From positions 16,120,001 through 16,184,000 of the forward strand of contig OX387606.1 of the NCBI GenBank assembly GCA_947568835.1: a stretch of DNA of 64,000 nucleotides, given 5' to 3'. Positions 37,201 to 48,989 of the stretch are shown in pieces; position 1 is the stretch's first letter, and each line of letters begins with the position of its first letter. The translations under genes and the position numbers were made by a program. The notes under the pieces are model-generated. The model had not been told where the DNA came from, did not search any database, and saw only the letters and a list, made by a program, of their open reading frames with translations. Source of the DNA: Protonemura montana. Lineage: Eukaryota; Arthropoda; Insecta; Plecoptera; Nemouridae.

Positions 37201-37348
37201 GAGCATAAACATTCGTCACGAACTGTACAGGTAATTGCGTCGACTTCCTTCCTCCCCGCAAGTACCAAACTCGCAACCGAAACCACTTTACAAAGCAACA
37301 GACCAAAGACACCTCCACCACCACCTCCACAAGCACCCCGTCTACAAC

Positions 37349-37394
<46 letters not shown>

Positions 37395-38103
37395 CTGCAC
37401 TCATCGGCCTTACTAAACGCTTTCATTTCGTTCACTACTACACGATTATTCGATTACGGCAGGTCGCTTCATCGTGATTCATTATCCTGTGTCGTCGCCT
37501 CCCACTTTTCATCCAGCTACTACTGCAAACACATACACACACACATACAGCAACGTGATACCGCCGTTGAAAACCGAGGGGGGGCAATTCTAGTCGACCA
37601 CCACGCATATTTAGTCCGACACCAACTGTCCAGAGAGAGTATCCAATTAATACTGTTTCTGTGTATTCGCAGTGTATGTGTGCACATTTGGCATAACCAA
37701 ATTAATATCGTTTTTTTTCGGTGTTAATATTCATCTGCATAAAACGCGAAGGACGGTTGTACCGTGAGGGCTCCTAGATAGGGGCTACAACGCTATGCAA
37801 GCGTGGTGCGAGCGCCCATAGTTACTGTTTTCATACGAACTAGGCGGCCAGTTTCAAAGGCGAGCTAGCAGTGCTGCCAGCCAGATCGTTGGGAACCGCG
37901 CTCCGCCGGTAACGCTCTGTGCGCGATTTTCATACGACAAGGATATTAATCGTGGACGTCGCCGACGCGACGTCGAACGTCGACGTTTTAAGAGAGAGAG
38001 ACAAGAAAAGAAGATCTGGTGCTGAGTGTGTGTGTGTGTTTGTGGGTGTGTGGGAGTGTGGGTGGTTTTTTCGGTCTGGACGTGTGAAGGTGGCTGTATC
38101 GAT
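37201..38103 (+). promoter_or_regulatory. GC/CpG-rich promoter-like patch before the 38.1-kb exon
   Basis: Contains a GCC/GTC-type trinucleotide repeat (about 37340-37400), CpG-dense segments (37770-37990, for example ACGTCGCCGACGCGACGTCG) and a TG-rich run (38027-38060). It differs sharply from the AT-rich DNA on both sides. A TGA at 38023-38025 closes the frame of the next exon upstream. I infer a promoter and 5' UTR for the exon at 38104; no TATA or initiator is convincing. Confidence 0.4.
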
Positions 38104-38217
38104 ATGGAAATGGTAGACGATAGTTGGGAGCACCACGTGACTCCGCTCCTGATGAACTGTGGCCAAGATGAAGATGACGTCAGGCATCATTCTGGTGGTT
38201 ACATGACTACTCAGGAG
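38104..38217 (+). CDS. Candidate first coding exon, gene unknown (possible alternative Iroquois exon)
   Basis: ATG to donor CAGGAG|GTAATT gives exactly 38 codons, phase 0. The protein reads MEMVDDSWEHHVTPLLMNCG then QDEDDVRHHSGGYMTTQE. It is acidic and looks like a real protein, with no low-complexity run. This is the first ATG after an in-frame TGA. I do not recognise the sequence. The next phase-0 acceptor that I can defend on this strand is Iroquois exon 2 at 52215, so it could give an alternative N terminus 10.7 kb upstream of the standard exon 1; it could equally belong to another, unseen gene. Confidence 0.5.
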
Positions 38218-39716
38218 GTAATTTTACACCTATTTATTTATGATATTGTTATCTTCTTGTGTTTTTAAGTGCTGTGGTGACGGGTGGTTGTCGGTGGGGA
38301 TTGATTGATGGTTTTTGGCAATTATTAGAGGGATGTTGATGCTGTATCTTTGCTGTCAGTGTGTGGGTGGGTGACGCATAGATGACAGGAAGGAGACGGC
38401 GCCGCTGAACAAGAGAAGGGTGCAATGGATGAAAGATGAAAGACGGACATTTTTGTACAAAGAAAATTATCATCGCTGATTATCATTACAATTTCAAGAT
38501 TATAACGAAACACTATTGCTATTTTTCACTACTTCTTATATTTTTATCATTTTTAACGCGATTTTATTCGATTCTCCATTAGAGGCTCTGAATTTCTGGA
38601 TATTCCTTCGCGACTAAATTAAAATTTCGCGCGATGGACGTCAATTTTCGTCCGTTCGGTATAAATAGCTTTGACCGGACTAAATTAATGAGAACGATCG
38701 CCAGTCATATTGATTCAGCTTCAACCCATTAAAAAAATGAAACGAGCCATTCAAAAATTTCACGAATCACGATTTTTCCAAATGTCGTGATGGTCAATAT
38801 TAAAGCTGTTAATATGACACTTCATTTGATGCCAAGTGAGAATAACGAAATCATTTTAATATGTATATCCTATCGCCTGAGCTCAATCATCATGATATCG
38901 TGACAAAATTATCATGGGATGGCATTCGCTGGTGACCACTGCTCGATCAAATCCATCAATATCGTGGCATGCGTGCGGCGAAGAGCCAACTTGACGGGTA
39001 TATATTTATTCACATCATGCATTTATAATTCATGTGAGAGCCGGCCACTTGTCTATGCCGAAGTGATGTGTTCCTCATAAAACTGCGTTGATTAATGATT
39101 GGGGGGTCATTATCATCAATCTAATTAATATCGATAGGATCATTTGGATCGTCAGGTATAGTTGAGAATATCAGTTGCATGAGACAATGGAGTTTTTTTT
39201 TAATATTGACTGGAAATCTAATTATGATATTTGAATGGAATAAACAATAAAGATTAGGCATTAAGATTATTCTCGTTCTATATATCTTAAAATAGTAATA
39301 TTATTGGTTTCGTTTAGATATCGACTTTTCAGCAATAATCATGTGACTATTTTAGGTAAAGTTTGGAAAGTTTTTAAAGAACCACCCGACTGAATGGTTA
39401 CATAGAAATTTGCTTGTTTTTTCGAGACAGCTATAATTTCGTTACGGTTGTAGAAAATCAGATGATTGAAAAAAAAAACTCTTATTTCAAAGATCGTCGC
39501 GCAATTATATTTCTACCGGCCCCTAGTCTTGTTCTTTGCCGAATATGTTCTGTACTGAATATGCTCTTTCCGAAAAATCATGCTCTTTGCAGAATAGCAA
39601 ATGGTCCTTGTTCAAAAATATAAAGGATACCCAAAAAAAAAAGAACTTTTTCAAAACAGCGTCAAACCAGCGCTCAATCAAAGTTTTTGAGACAATTTCC
39701 TTTGACTTTACGCATT

Positions 39717-39770
39717 GTTTTCTTATGTTTTCCTATGTTTTCTTATGTTTTCCTATGTTTTCTTATATGT
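39717..39770. repeat. Minisatellite of 10-base units
   Basis: TGTTTTCTTA and TGTTTTCCTA alternate for five units, giving a 20-base higher-order repeat, and end in TATATG. Confidence 0.85.
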
Positions 39771-42700
39771 AAGAGAAATGCAATTTACTTAAAAATATAC
39801 CGATCATTTCTCGGTGAACCTCCATTGGCAGTACCCTCTAATTTTTAGCGATTTGCTCTTATGGGCACATTTCAAATATAATCCGCAGCATTTTTCAGTT
39901 TTCACGTTTAAATTCTAGGAGAGTTATTATGTCTATTCAGGACTCACTTACAAATAAACTGTAAAGTATTCCCATAAAGTTACAAGAAATGCCAGCTAAA
40001 AGTTTATAAAAAAAAACAAACGCTCTAATTATGTCCTGCATTTAAACGGCCGATCAGATACTAAGATCGACAAAACCTATAAATTTGAATTCATGAGAAA
40101 ATGCGAGAAAGCAGCAATTTGAGAGAGGAAGTATAATTGTCTATTGGCGTAGTAAAGGAAACCATTAAGTGAAAGACAAAAGGAGTAAAGGGTCTCCCAA
40201 TAAAAACGAATATCTGCTCGTTTAGCGGATGTCTTCCCAGAAAACAGAACAATATCTCTTTCCTCTTTCATGGCTCGGATCAATTATCATATTGACATAA
40301 GCATTAAATTTAATTGCTGGGAAATTAGTCGGTGTTTATATGATATTTAAAAAAGAATTACATATAAATATCGTTAGAGAAAAAAAAATATATATACTAA
40401 GTCCCTCCTCAAAAATAAATAATTTCGAAAGGCTCATGAGAGTCTTTCTGATTGGTTAAAATTTGGTGTTCGTTATACAACTATCCATCCTGTCATTTAG
40501 GCTGTAATTAATAAATTACATTCTTAACGGATTAGAGTAATTAGTTATCAAAACACGTAGGTACTTTCTTGGGTGCATGCAAGCAGCGAATATCTCGCAA
40601 TTCATTTGTAGCCTAAAGTATCGCCCAGACCATGTATATTTAGGCACTCACAATTAAAACTTACCCAATGCAATAGTTTTAAAAAAATAATTGATACCTT
40701 TAGTAATGTGGACATGCATTTGGAGGAATAATTATTTTGATTGAATCTGGGCATTGTTACGGCTTTTGAGACATATTCGCAGCTTTTGTCGTTTAGCTCA
40801 ATTTTGGTATATGGCTGGAAGCCATAAGGGTGTTTTGTGGTTTCGACCACTTGTTCCCCCTTTTCCTCTATCGTCACTCAAAATTTTGAGATACTCTGTT
40901 TGCCCCAAAATTCAATCTCAAAATGATCACATATATAGAACTCAATTTTTACACATGATTTCAAATCCAATTGCAGTTATAGTCTTAAAAAACAAGATGG
41001 TGCTAGTCGTGAATAAGTTCTGAATTTAAAAAACAAGTCCTGCATTCTTGAATACTTTAATTTCATGTTAAAATTGTAATTTTTTTATAATTAATTACTA
41101 CAATAAGCGTCATGGGGAAATTAGCCTCATTTAATCACCCATGTTCCATTCTATACAGAACTGGTGATTATTACACGACCGACACACCCATGAGATACAT
41201 TCTAATTACTTACTCACATATCCAAAAATTTTCAAAAATCATAAACACTTTTTTTTTTTGCAAATTCGCTATTATTACATTTGGAAATTGCAGACTCAAA
41301 ATCTGATTTCAGTAAAACACTCTCAGATTTCCTCTAACTCTCGACAAAAATCAATACACACACACAAGAAACGATAAGCCTGGACTATTTCCACGCCAGG
41401 TTCCTTATCAAAGCACATTCCCTTCTCACACGTGCGGCAATTTTACCTGCCGATAACCCAGGTGTTTCCCAATTACCAATGCATGTCCGAAATGCGGGTA
41501 CATTAATTAGCCACCGAGCTCGGCGTTCATGAGAGCCGACTCCTTAAAACGTTTTTCCAGTTCACCAGGTGTGTGTCTGAATCAAGGATGTAGCAGCAAA
41601 TTTGTATAATGCATCGCAGGAACCGACCATTACCAATATTCTCAGATGTTGAAGGGGCTTCTTTCAATGACATCCGTACGGGCTAACGAACAAGAAAGTC
41701 TGCAGCTGAATGGTAACGACATGTGTATATGAGGCAAAAAAAAAAATACATTGTCAGAAGTTAATTGTGGATTATTAAAGCTTGTATAATGACTATCAAA
41801 TATACGGGTTGCATACAGTATTTGTGGGAAAATCTTTTGAAATTGAGCTGTACCTAACATTAATTTCCTGGATCGTTTGATATTATCGAGACACATCACA
41901 AAAATCATACATAATTTTCAACATTACACATGTTTCAGAGATATATATATGTTACCTAGTGCTTAGCATAAAGCGTCCAATGAGATTCTGCATATGTTTT
42001 GCATTTATTTTCTCATGGAATTCAACGATATTTATATCCACGTCTCAGCTAAACGCTTTTTTCATATCACTTTTTTTACTTTCCTTTGCAAATTAGCACG
42101 GGTGGCAATAAATCGCCATCCAATCCTGCGCAGAGCTTAATTAAAATACCCAAACACGAAATCAATTACAGCCCATTCTGTATATATATATCGGGTATAG
42201 GTATGCTTAATTTGTGTATGTTGGTTTAAACTTTTCAGAAAATTATCTAGAGTTTCTCCGATCGCTTTGATTTACTGTATGTGTCTCGATAAAATAGGCG
42301 CCTAGACTATAGGAGTCCCGTAGGTACAACATCATGTAATTTGTGAGACTGCGGCAGGTCATATTGTGTCGGTAACGACAGTATGGTGGGACGATATAAC
42401 AATTATAAAAGAGGAGGAGAGGTTATCGATAAATCACTGTATGAGAGAGTGAGGCCTAGAGTGAGGAGAGAGAGGAGATGTGGTGCTAATTATAAGAGGA
42501 CACCCACCTAGCTTCTGTTCAACCGCATCCTAGCAAGGCGAAGGTTGGACGAAATCCCATGTGGGAATATGCAGTGTAACAGTAGCATACTTGGTGACCA
42601 AGATATGCCGGGAAATATAATCAAGCAATTTTCAAGCGATTTGATAAATGACAAAAAGAAATTAAATGATTTTCTATGAGGATAAGAACTTATTTGTCTT

Positions 42701-43579
42701 TTGTAATAAATGCAAGAAAGACAGTGCTTTTATAAATAAATGTAACTTTGGTTTCTGTTTCAAGCCGAAGGTTTTCAAGTTTTGGTTGAAATGTTTTCGT
42801 TTTTGGCAGCTCCAATCTCTTTTCGATCATAAACGATTGTTTGTTTGTGGATTTGTGCTACTAAACCATTCGGCCTGGAATAATTTATTTTATTGTAAAA
42901 CCAAAAGATGGAACGATTATACGAGAGATTATAAAAAAAACTACATGACTTGATATAATTATATTATTTTTTCTTTGTGCCTAGCTTTCATTATTTTGCC
43001 ACTTTTACAGTGCAGAGAAAACGTAATATTCCGCTTTGTTTGTCTAACAACCATACTTTTCATAAAGAGAGCAAAAAAGTGCACCATAGTAATGTAATTA
43101 TGACTTTTCGACAACCAACACGATATAAAAATGATCCGTTCTCATCTCTGTCATCTTGTGTGGCACCTTTATAAAAGCATCTTCTTATAATGCTCATTTC
43201 ATTGTCATTTATTTAATATTTAAGTCTATTAATTCTGAATGCGCAGAGTACAGTTCATTAAAGTGCAAAATAATGTATAGATTTGGATAATATTAATACA
43301 GGTATGATATAGATATGAAAACTATAAATACTATTCTAAAAGTAGTCAATATCGTTGACTGTCATTACGTGATTTTTTATTTTTACCCTTCAGGTTTTTG
43401 CAAGGGAATCAATTATTGGTAATCTTTCCTGGTAAATTAAGATAATTTCAGAAAAATTATGACATTCGTTACCAATCCACAGTGCTTACTCTTTGTGTAT
43501 TGCACGTTTGTTCTTTTTCTGTGTTTTATCAAAATAATAGTAAGTTTTTATCAGGGGTCACGACCCTTAAAGTAGATTT

Positions 43580-43740
43580 TATGCTTAACTCCCATACATT
43601 TGGGGGTAAATTTGTTATCACCATGGTAACAACCTCTTAAAATCTGAAAACACCGTCTGTGATTGGCTGATCATCTTTAAACTCCTAGCTTAAACTTATC
43701 CCTGATTTGTGGCTCTTGCCCCAGTAGTTAAATGATTGTA
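43580..43740. repeat. Dispersed repeat, second copy of the receptor-intron element
   Basis: Shares ACACCGTCTGTGATTGGCTG and weaker flanking similarity (a TTAAACTTAT.CCTG.TTTGTGG..C end) with about 3505-3660, in the same orientation. Confidence 0.6.
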
Positions 43741-43977
43741 CTGTGTATAAAAGACCAATTCCTTGGAAACATTACGGTTACAAAGACCTGCCTATACGTG
43801 TTCAACGTACCTACTATAAGTACACCGGACCACTGCGAGATTTTTTGACTTTTTGACTTTTTGATGCTCCGCTAAATGAGTGTAAAATCATATTTTGTGT
43901 GCTGATTGACCGGAATCTACAACTGCTTGTTTATTTTTCGATTTCTCCGCCAAATATTTACAATTGAAGCCCAACAA

Positions 43978-44008
43978 TTTTCTCGGGTAATTCCTATACC
44001 CGAGAAAA
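43978..44008. repeat. Perfect 12-bp hairpin
   Basis: TTTTCTCGGGTA at 43978-43989 pairs perfectly with TACCCGAGAAAA at 43997-44008, with a 7-base loop. It sits 150 bases left of the MITE arms at 44.17 kb and may belong to that element. Confidence 0.75.
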
Positions 44009-44089
44009 CAATAAGAAAACAGTTGTGAGAAGTTCTGTGAGGCGATCTCTGCCGCATCACCATGCGGTTACCAAACGTTGAATCAAACT

Positions 44090-44300
44090 TAAAACTTATG
44101 ATTGTTTTTAGGCTCATGTCTACTTCATGTAACCTTAGCACTAGTTTTGACAAAAACTATTTGAACAGGGTTTTGAATGCTAATAAAGAACAACTAAATT
44201 TCTACTAGTCAATTGTCAATTAGTCAACTAGTCAATTAGACCGGAAATTTAGTTGTTCTTTACTTAGCATTCAAACCCCAGTTCAAATAGTTTTTTTCAA
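44090..44300 (+). mobile_element. MITE with inverted repeats, copy 2
   Basis: Left arm ACTATTTGAACAGGGTTTTG through AATGCTAATAAAGAACAACT (44157-44198) is the inverse of 44243-44291. The short core is rich in TAGTCAATT units. Sequence left of the arm (TAACCTTAGCACTAGTTTTG, 44132-44151) is the inverse of that right of copy 1, so the two copies have opposite orientations and share more than the arms. Confidence 0.75.
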
Positions 44301-47280
44301 ACCATAAAACAATTTTTTTTTCAAAGATGGCACCGAAAAAGACAATGAAAAAGGCATGCACTGATTTCAGCGGAATCTTTGTGTAACAGGCCTCGCAAAA
44401 CACATGCATGGCATCTTTTTCTGTGCCCAAAACTCGGGCCCACTGAGCTTTTAGTGCGCTTGACTAGCGCGCGTGTTGCACCCCAGGGGCCTAGGGGCCC
44501 AGGGCACTCCGTGGGGCGCCGGCGCCCGTATGCAAAACATAGCCCCGCCGCCCGCCGTTGCTCTCTCTGTCCGCGGGGTGCGCCAGTGTTTGGTGCTCTT
44601 AGCTTTTTAGGGACGAGAATGCCACTTTGTTAGGGTCATGAGTGACGAAGTGCTTTCAGTGTGATAACAATGTGTTTTTGTTTTTTTTTTTTTTTGTTTT
44701 TTTTTTTTTACTTTTTACAATCTTTGAACACATTAACAAAATACTCGATAGTGGCATAATTGCAATACTTTGAGTGGGCTTGTTCAGTTTTAAGCTTTAC
44801 GGATATATTCAGCTATGAAGTCACAATGTGGAAATCTCAGTTCAGAAACCTCAATTTCGAGTTAGCATAAATGATTCCGGATCACCTGACAAAGATGATT
44901 TTTAATTTATCCGTCAAACCAAACATTTTTCCATTTTCATAGTTAGAGGCAGGGTTCTCTTAGGTTAAAGATCGATTTTTAAACGTTAGAATTGTGGTTT
45001 CTTGGTTGACTATCCAGGTTCTGGGTTAAGTTTACACAAATTTAAGTACTACGGTTGGGGTATTCTTTGGCACCATCGAAAATTTTAAATAAATAAAAAA
45101 CTTCCTAGAATCCTTTGGAAGGCATTTGAGGTAAATAATAGGGCCTTATGCCCTGGAAAATAAGTCTCAGTACCACTAGATTTTACCTGCAAGACAACTT
45201 GATTGTCCTTCTGTCGTGCATCATGTGTTGAGTTTCATTACAGTTAGTTTAAAATAAAAATATTATAAAAATACAGAGTACGAATGAACTCGCCTCGATA
45301 TTTGGTTTAATTGGAGACTGGGTTCAAGATAAAACTTTGATTCAATCATTGAACAGCTCGTATGCATCGCTTAAGGAAATTGTAGAATTCATCAACTGTC
45401 TTATACCCCAACCAGCTGAAGGACGGTGCTCAAATTTGTGCCACCGGTGCACACCCCGAGAATGACCGTAGTCGAAAACGGAGACCTCGAAATGACAGAA
45501 CGGTTTCCGATAAAATGTAATTAGTATGAAAAGCTATTGAGCCGCAGAATGCAACGTAGCGTTCGGTGATGCTGACGGCGACATATCGAGGATGAACATC
45601 GGCTGTTGAGAGGGTGGGGGTAGGGGTGGGGGGATTGGAAAACAAATTGGGTGAAACAATGTCACAACGACGGGGAAAAATTAATTTGCCATACGATGGA
45701 GTTTGTTTTACAAATGAAATACATTTTTCGCATTAAATAACATCGAAATATAGAGTTGGATCGGGTGGCGTAATTAAAATTCAAACTGATAAATATATCT
45801 GTAATATGTTGACCGGATGTGAATCACCCCATACTGGCGCACTGACCAGAAATAGAAACTCCTTTACTGTCAAATTCTTCCCTTAACAGAGTGCTCAGAG
45901 AGGTGACCAGAGAGGTAGGGAGGTAGTAATAACGCCATCCTTCGTCATATATTTCTCACTCATCCCTTTCAAAGGAAAGAAATACATTTTTATGTACCCA
46001 AGGTTATTCAACACAGCATACTTTACCCGCACGTCTGTCTTTCATAGCTTACAACATACCTTTCTACCGGATATTATACTACCTAAATTTTGGCGCCGCA
46101 CCACCTAAAAACAGCAAATTGTCTTCTTTTCAATTGGACATTGGTTTACAACTTTTCTTGAGTGGGTATATTGTTCGGTGTCTTAACTATGTCTCAACAA
46201 ACACAACCAAAGTACAAGCTGTTTAGTAAATTACCAAAGATCAGGCCACATAGCAGTTCGCTGTGTCTGGCCATAGTAAATTTCGATGTCTGGGGCAGTA
46301 AGAATCCTGTCTCGAGCCGTCTGAGACAGTTGCCATCCCCTATTATGTATCGAGAAAATGTAGACAGGACAGGGTAGCTGGTATACCTATCTGCTACTGC
46401 ATGCCAAAGTGGGTCAGGTATTTTTGTATTAAAAATAAGATGTACTTGATTTGGTCTTGCAACATAACTCCGACAAGTCCAGCAGGTATAATACAAGAGA
46501 TAAATATAGTAAAATTTGATTGACAAGTGTTTGTGTATACTTGAGTAAATAATCACTTGAATGTAGTGAGATAGGTTGGACAACGGGACAATATTTATCA
46601 AAGTGATTGGACATATTTTCACATGTTCCTGGGAATTTCGGAATTACCCCACCAGACGGACTTGAAATGAATGCCCACAAAATACGGAGACAGCTGAGTT
46701 TTGGGAAATCCATGTTATTTGGGTAAAAGGTAATTCTGATAACAATATATAAATAAATCGAGAGAATGTTCAGGTCGGAGTTGATATCCCAGACCAGTTT
46801 ACCTATTGGAATTTGGAAAGAAAAGAACTGTCGTGAATAGAATAAGCAATTTTTACCTTTCGGTTTTCTGCTATTGTCTACCCTTATTAGAGCTGTCAAA
46901 ACTCAAAAGGCCATATGACAAATGAAAATACCATTTACATTTTCAGCTGTAAAGTGCGTTACATGGCAGTTCATGCCCCCTACTTGAATATCGCCTATAT
47001 ATCTCCCGAAAAGTTGGAGCCAATGATTTCGTCAAGCTGGCCATTCGAAATCCGTAACCATGTTTCGATCAAAGTGCTTTGATTAAAAGTGGCCCATGTA
47101 CGCATAAAGTTAGGTAGCATTATTATCACCAATTCCAAATGTACAACTCGTTGTGCACATAATCAACGTTATAGATAATGCCCCATTCAACCGTGCCATC
47201 GAGAGCAAAGTGTACAATAATAGTTACACACAAATAATCTCAAATTAAGCTTGTATCATTTCTCACGCTGGTGCAACTCT

Positions 47281-48938
47281 TCTTCTCTTTTTAAGTGTCC
47301 GCTTGACGACCGCAACACGATTGCCGGTGCTACATATTTATTGGTCCATGATAGCAGTGCGCGCGGATGAGATCAAATTAAAGTGGATTTTCGTGTCGCA
47401 GCGCGGCCGTACGTATTATACGCCGTATTGCGGACATCTGTTTGGGAACTCATGGCAACCGGGAAAACCGGAAAACCGCGGAATAAAGCGTCGCGTATTC
47501 GCGGAAAACACATCCGCGTGAACAATCTTTGTAGAGCTAGCGTCGGCATTAGCGTAAAATTTAGTTTTCTAGTATGCTGACATTATTTTGTGACTTGAGT
47601 CGCACCTAATTGAAAATTCTCAGTCGATTATCCGTTCTAAGTCCCGAGATGGAGTGGGATTAAATTAAAAATTGAAAATACCTCTACCGTGCCAAAGAAT
47701 TTTCCACAATTTTCCACCATTCAATAGCTTTATTTTCCAAAAGTAAGGTTATGGCCGTCGAATGTCGGCACGTGAAAAATGTGAGAAAAAATTGTCCATG
47801 TTCCGATCAAATGCAGTCGATTTGGCAATGCCAAACGGTCAAGCCCCATTGTTCCGAGCAGACGATCGCCTGACCAGAGGCCTCCTCTTTTTTCCATCCG
47901 CGTACGCGACAACAATGCATGTATATCGCCCTCGCAAGCCCCAGACTTGTGGTGCCCCATAAACTTCCACACCGTGTACGACTGTCACGCTGGCATCTCG
48001 ACAACACTCCTTGGGCGGATAAAATCGACCTCGAAGGCGTTCGTATGGGCCGTTACCTCCATCTGGGTAGGTCGCCGCCATGAAACAGCCGCTCCCGTTG
48101 GTCGAACCACACCGAGACCCTCCCCCCGAGGTGGAGGGGAGCAACAATGGGGATACACGTTTGTTGGGTTCAGCAAAATCTCGCCAGAGGCTCCCCAATG
48201 TACACTGGATCTGGCAGTCTGTTCGAAACCACGATACAGTGAGCGCAGCTCTCGCTCTCCACGGAAAGGATAGGAGCCGAGCGCGATCCGTCCTCAACGC
48301 GAGACGAACGGAAGTTTTCCACGGTGTCGCGAATCAGTTATACCTAGTGCCATTGTTATAGCACGTATTATACAATTGTACATCCGGTGTTTCGCATAAT
48401 ATTTGGGGGGGAGTGAGGATTATTATTCCTTTTGTGTTATCACTCCTACCGTGTAACCCCCCACCCAACCCCCCTCTCTTTTTCATATAAATACAATAGG
48501 GGTTGTATTTTGACATTCGATATCGATTATTTTATTTAAGAAACCGGGTGAATTATTAGCTGGATATCAGCCGATTTAGCGAGTGCGGTCAGAGCGCAGT
48601 GACATTGCCGGGAGAAGTGGTTCTGCTCGCCGGCTAACTCTGTGCGCAATGACTCGGACTTGGATTGGCGTCGCTTTCGTCGTCGTCGCCGTCGCCGGTG
48701 CACACTACGATGCGTAGACGCACCTGTCGCCGTCGTCGACCTGACCACTGCCATTGTTGACCAGTGACGATCGAGTGTGTGCGACTAAATACACATGTAC
48801 CACATATGGAGGCGGACGCGGGGCCTGCCGTACTAACATGATCGACACGTGAATGTGCTGAAAAGACTGATATATACTAAATTTTAGTATTTAATTTCTC
48901 GAGTTATAACTGCGAACCACTGCGTTAAAACCGTCTTA
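47281..48938 (+). promoter_or_regulatory. ara: Promoter and 5' UTR region of the Iroquois gene (inferred)
   Basis: CpG-rich compared with its surroundings (for example 47350-47520 and 47980-48320), a frequent property of developmental promoters. A TATAAATA box lies at 48486-48493 and a CpG/GTC-rich stretch at 48660-48740 probably belongs to the 5' UTR. Frames up to 152 codons on - (47839-48297) overlap others on + and look like composition effects. The transcription start is not fixed. Confidence 0.4.
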
Positions 48939-48989
48939 ATGACCATGTCGTACACTCAATTTGGTTACTCCTACCCATCGGCTTCCCAG
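48939..48989 (+). CDS. ara: Iroquois exon 1
   Basis: Seventeen codons ending CAG|GTATGT, phase 0. Two ATGs lie in frame, at 48939 and 48945. The second gives MSYTQFGY..., which matches the usual Irx start and has ACC before it; the first adds only MT. Confidence 0.85.

Larger units (their letters stand above)
38218..47280. other. Sowah-Iroquois interval, right part: gene-free, repeat-bearing
   Basis: Mostly AT-rich DNA with no supported exon. Apart from the repeats listed separately it holds TA runs (near 42180), a GC-rich 180-base patch at 44450-44640 followed by T runs (44678-44710), and two overlapping - strand frames of 142 and 156 codons at 46194-46899 with no domain I know. This is where Iroquois enhancers would be sought. 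Confidence 0.45.

Noticed and set aside
37028..37435. 135-codon frame on - with Thr/Ala/Val runs
   Set aside because: The runs come from the trinucleotide repeat; the rest has no recognisable domain.
47839..48297. 152-codon frame on - upstream of Iroquois exon 1, with overlapping frames on +
   Set aside because: Several overlapping frames in a CpG-rich block point to composition; nothing is recognised.
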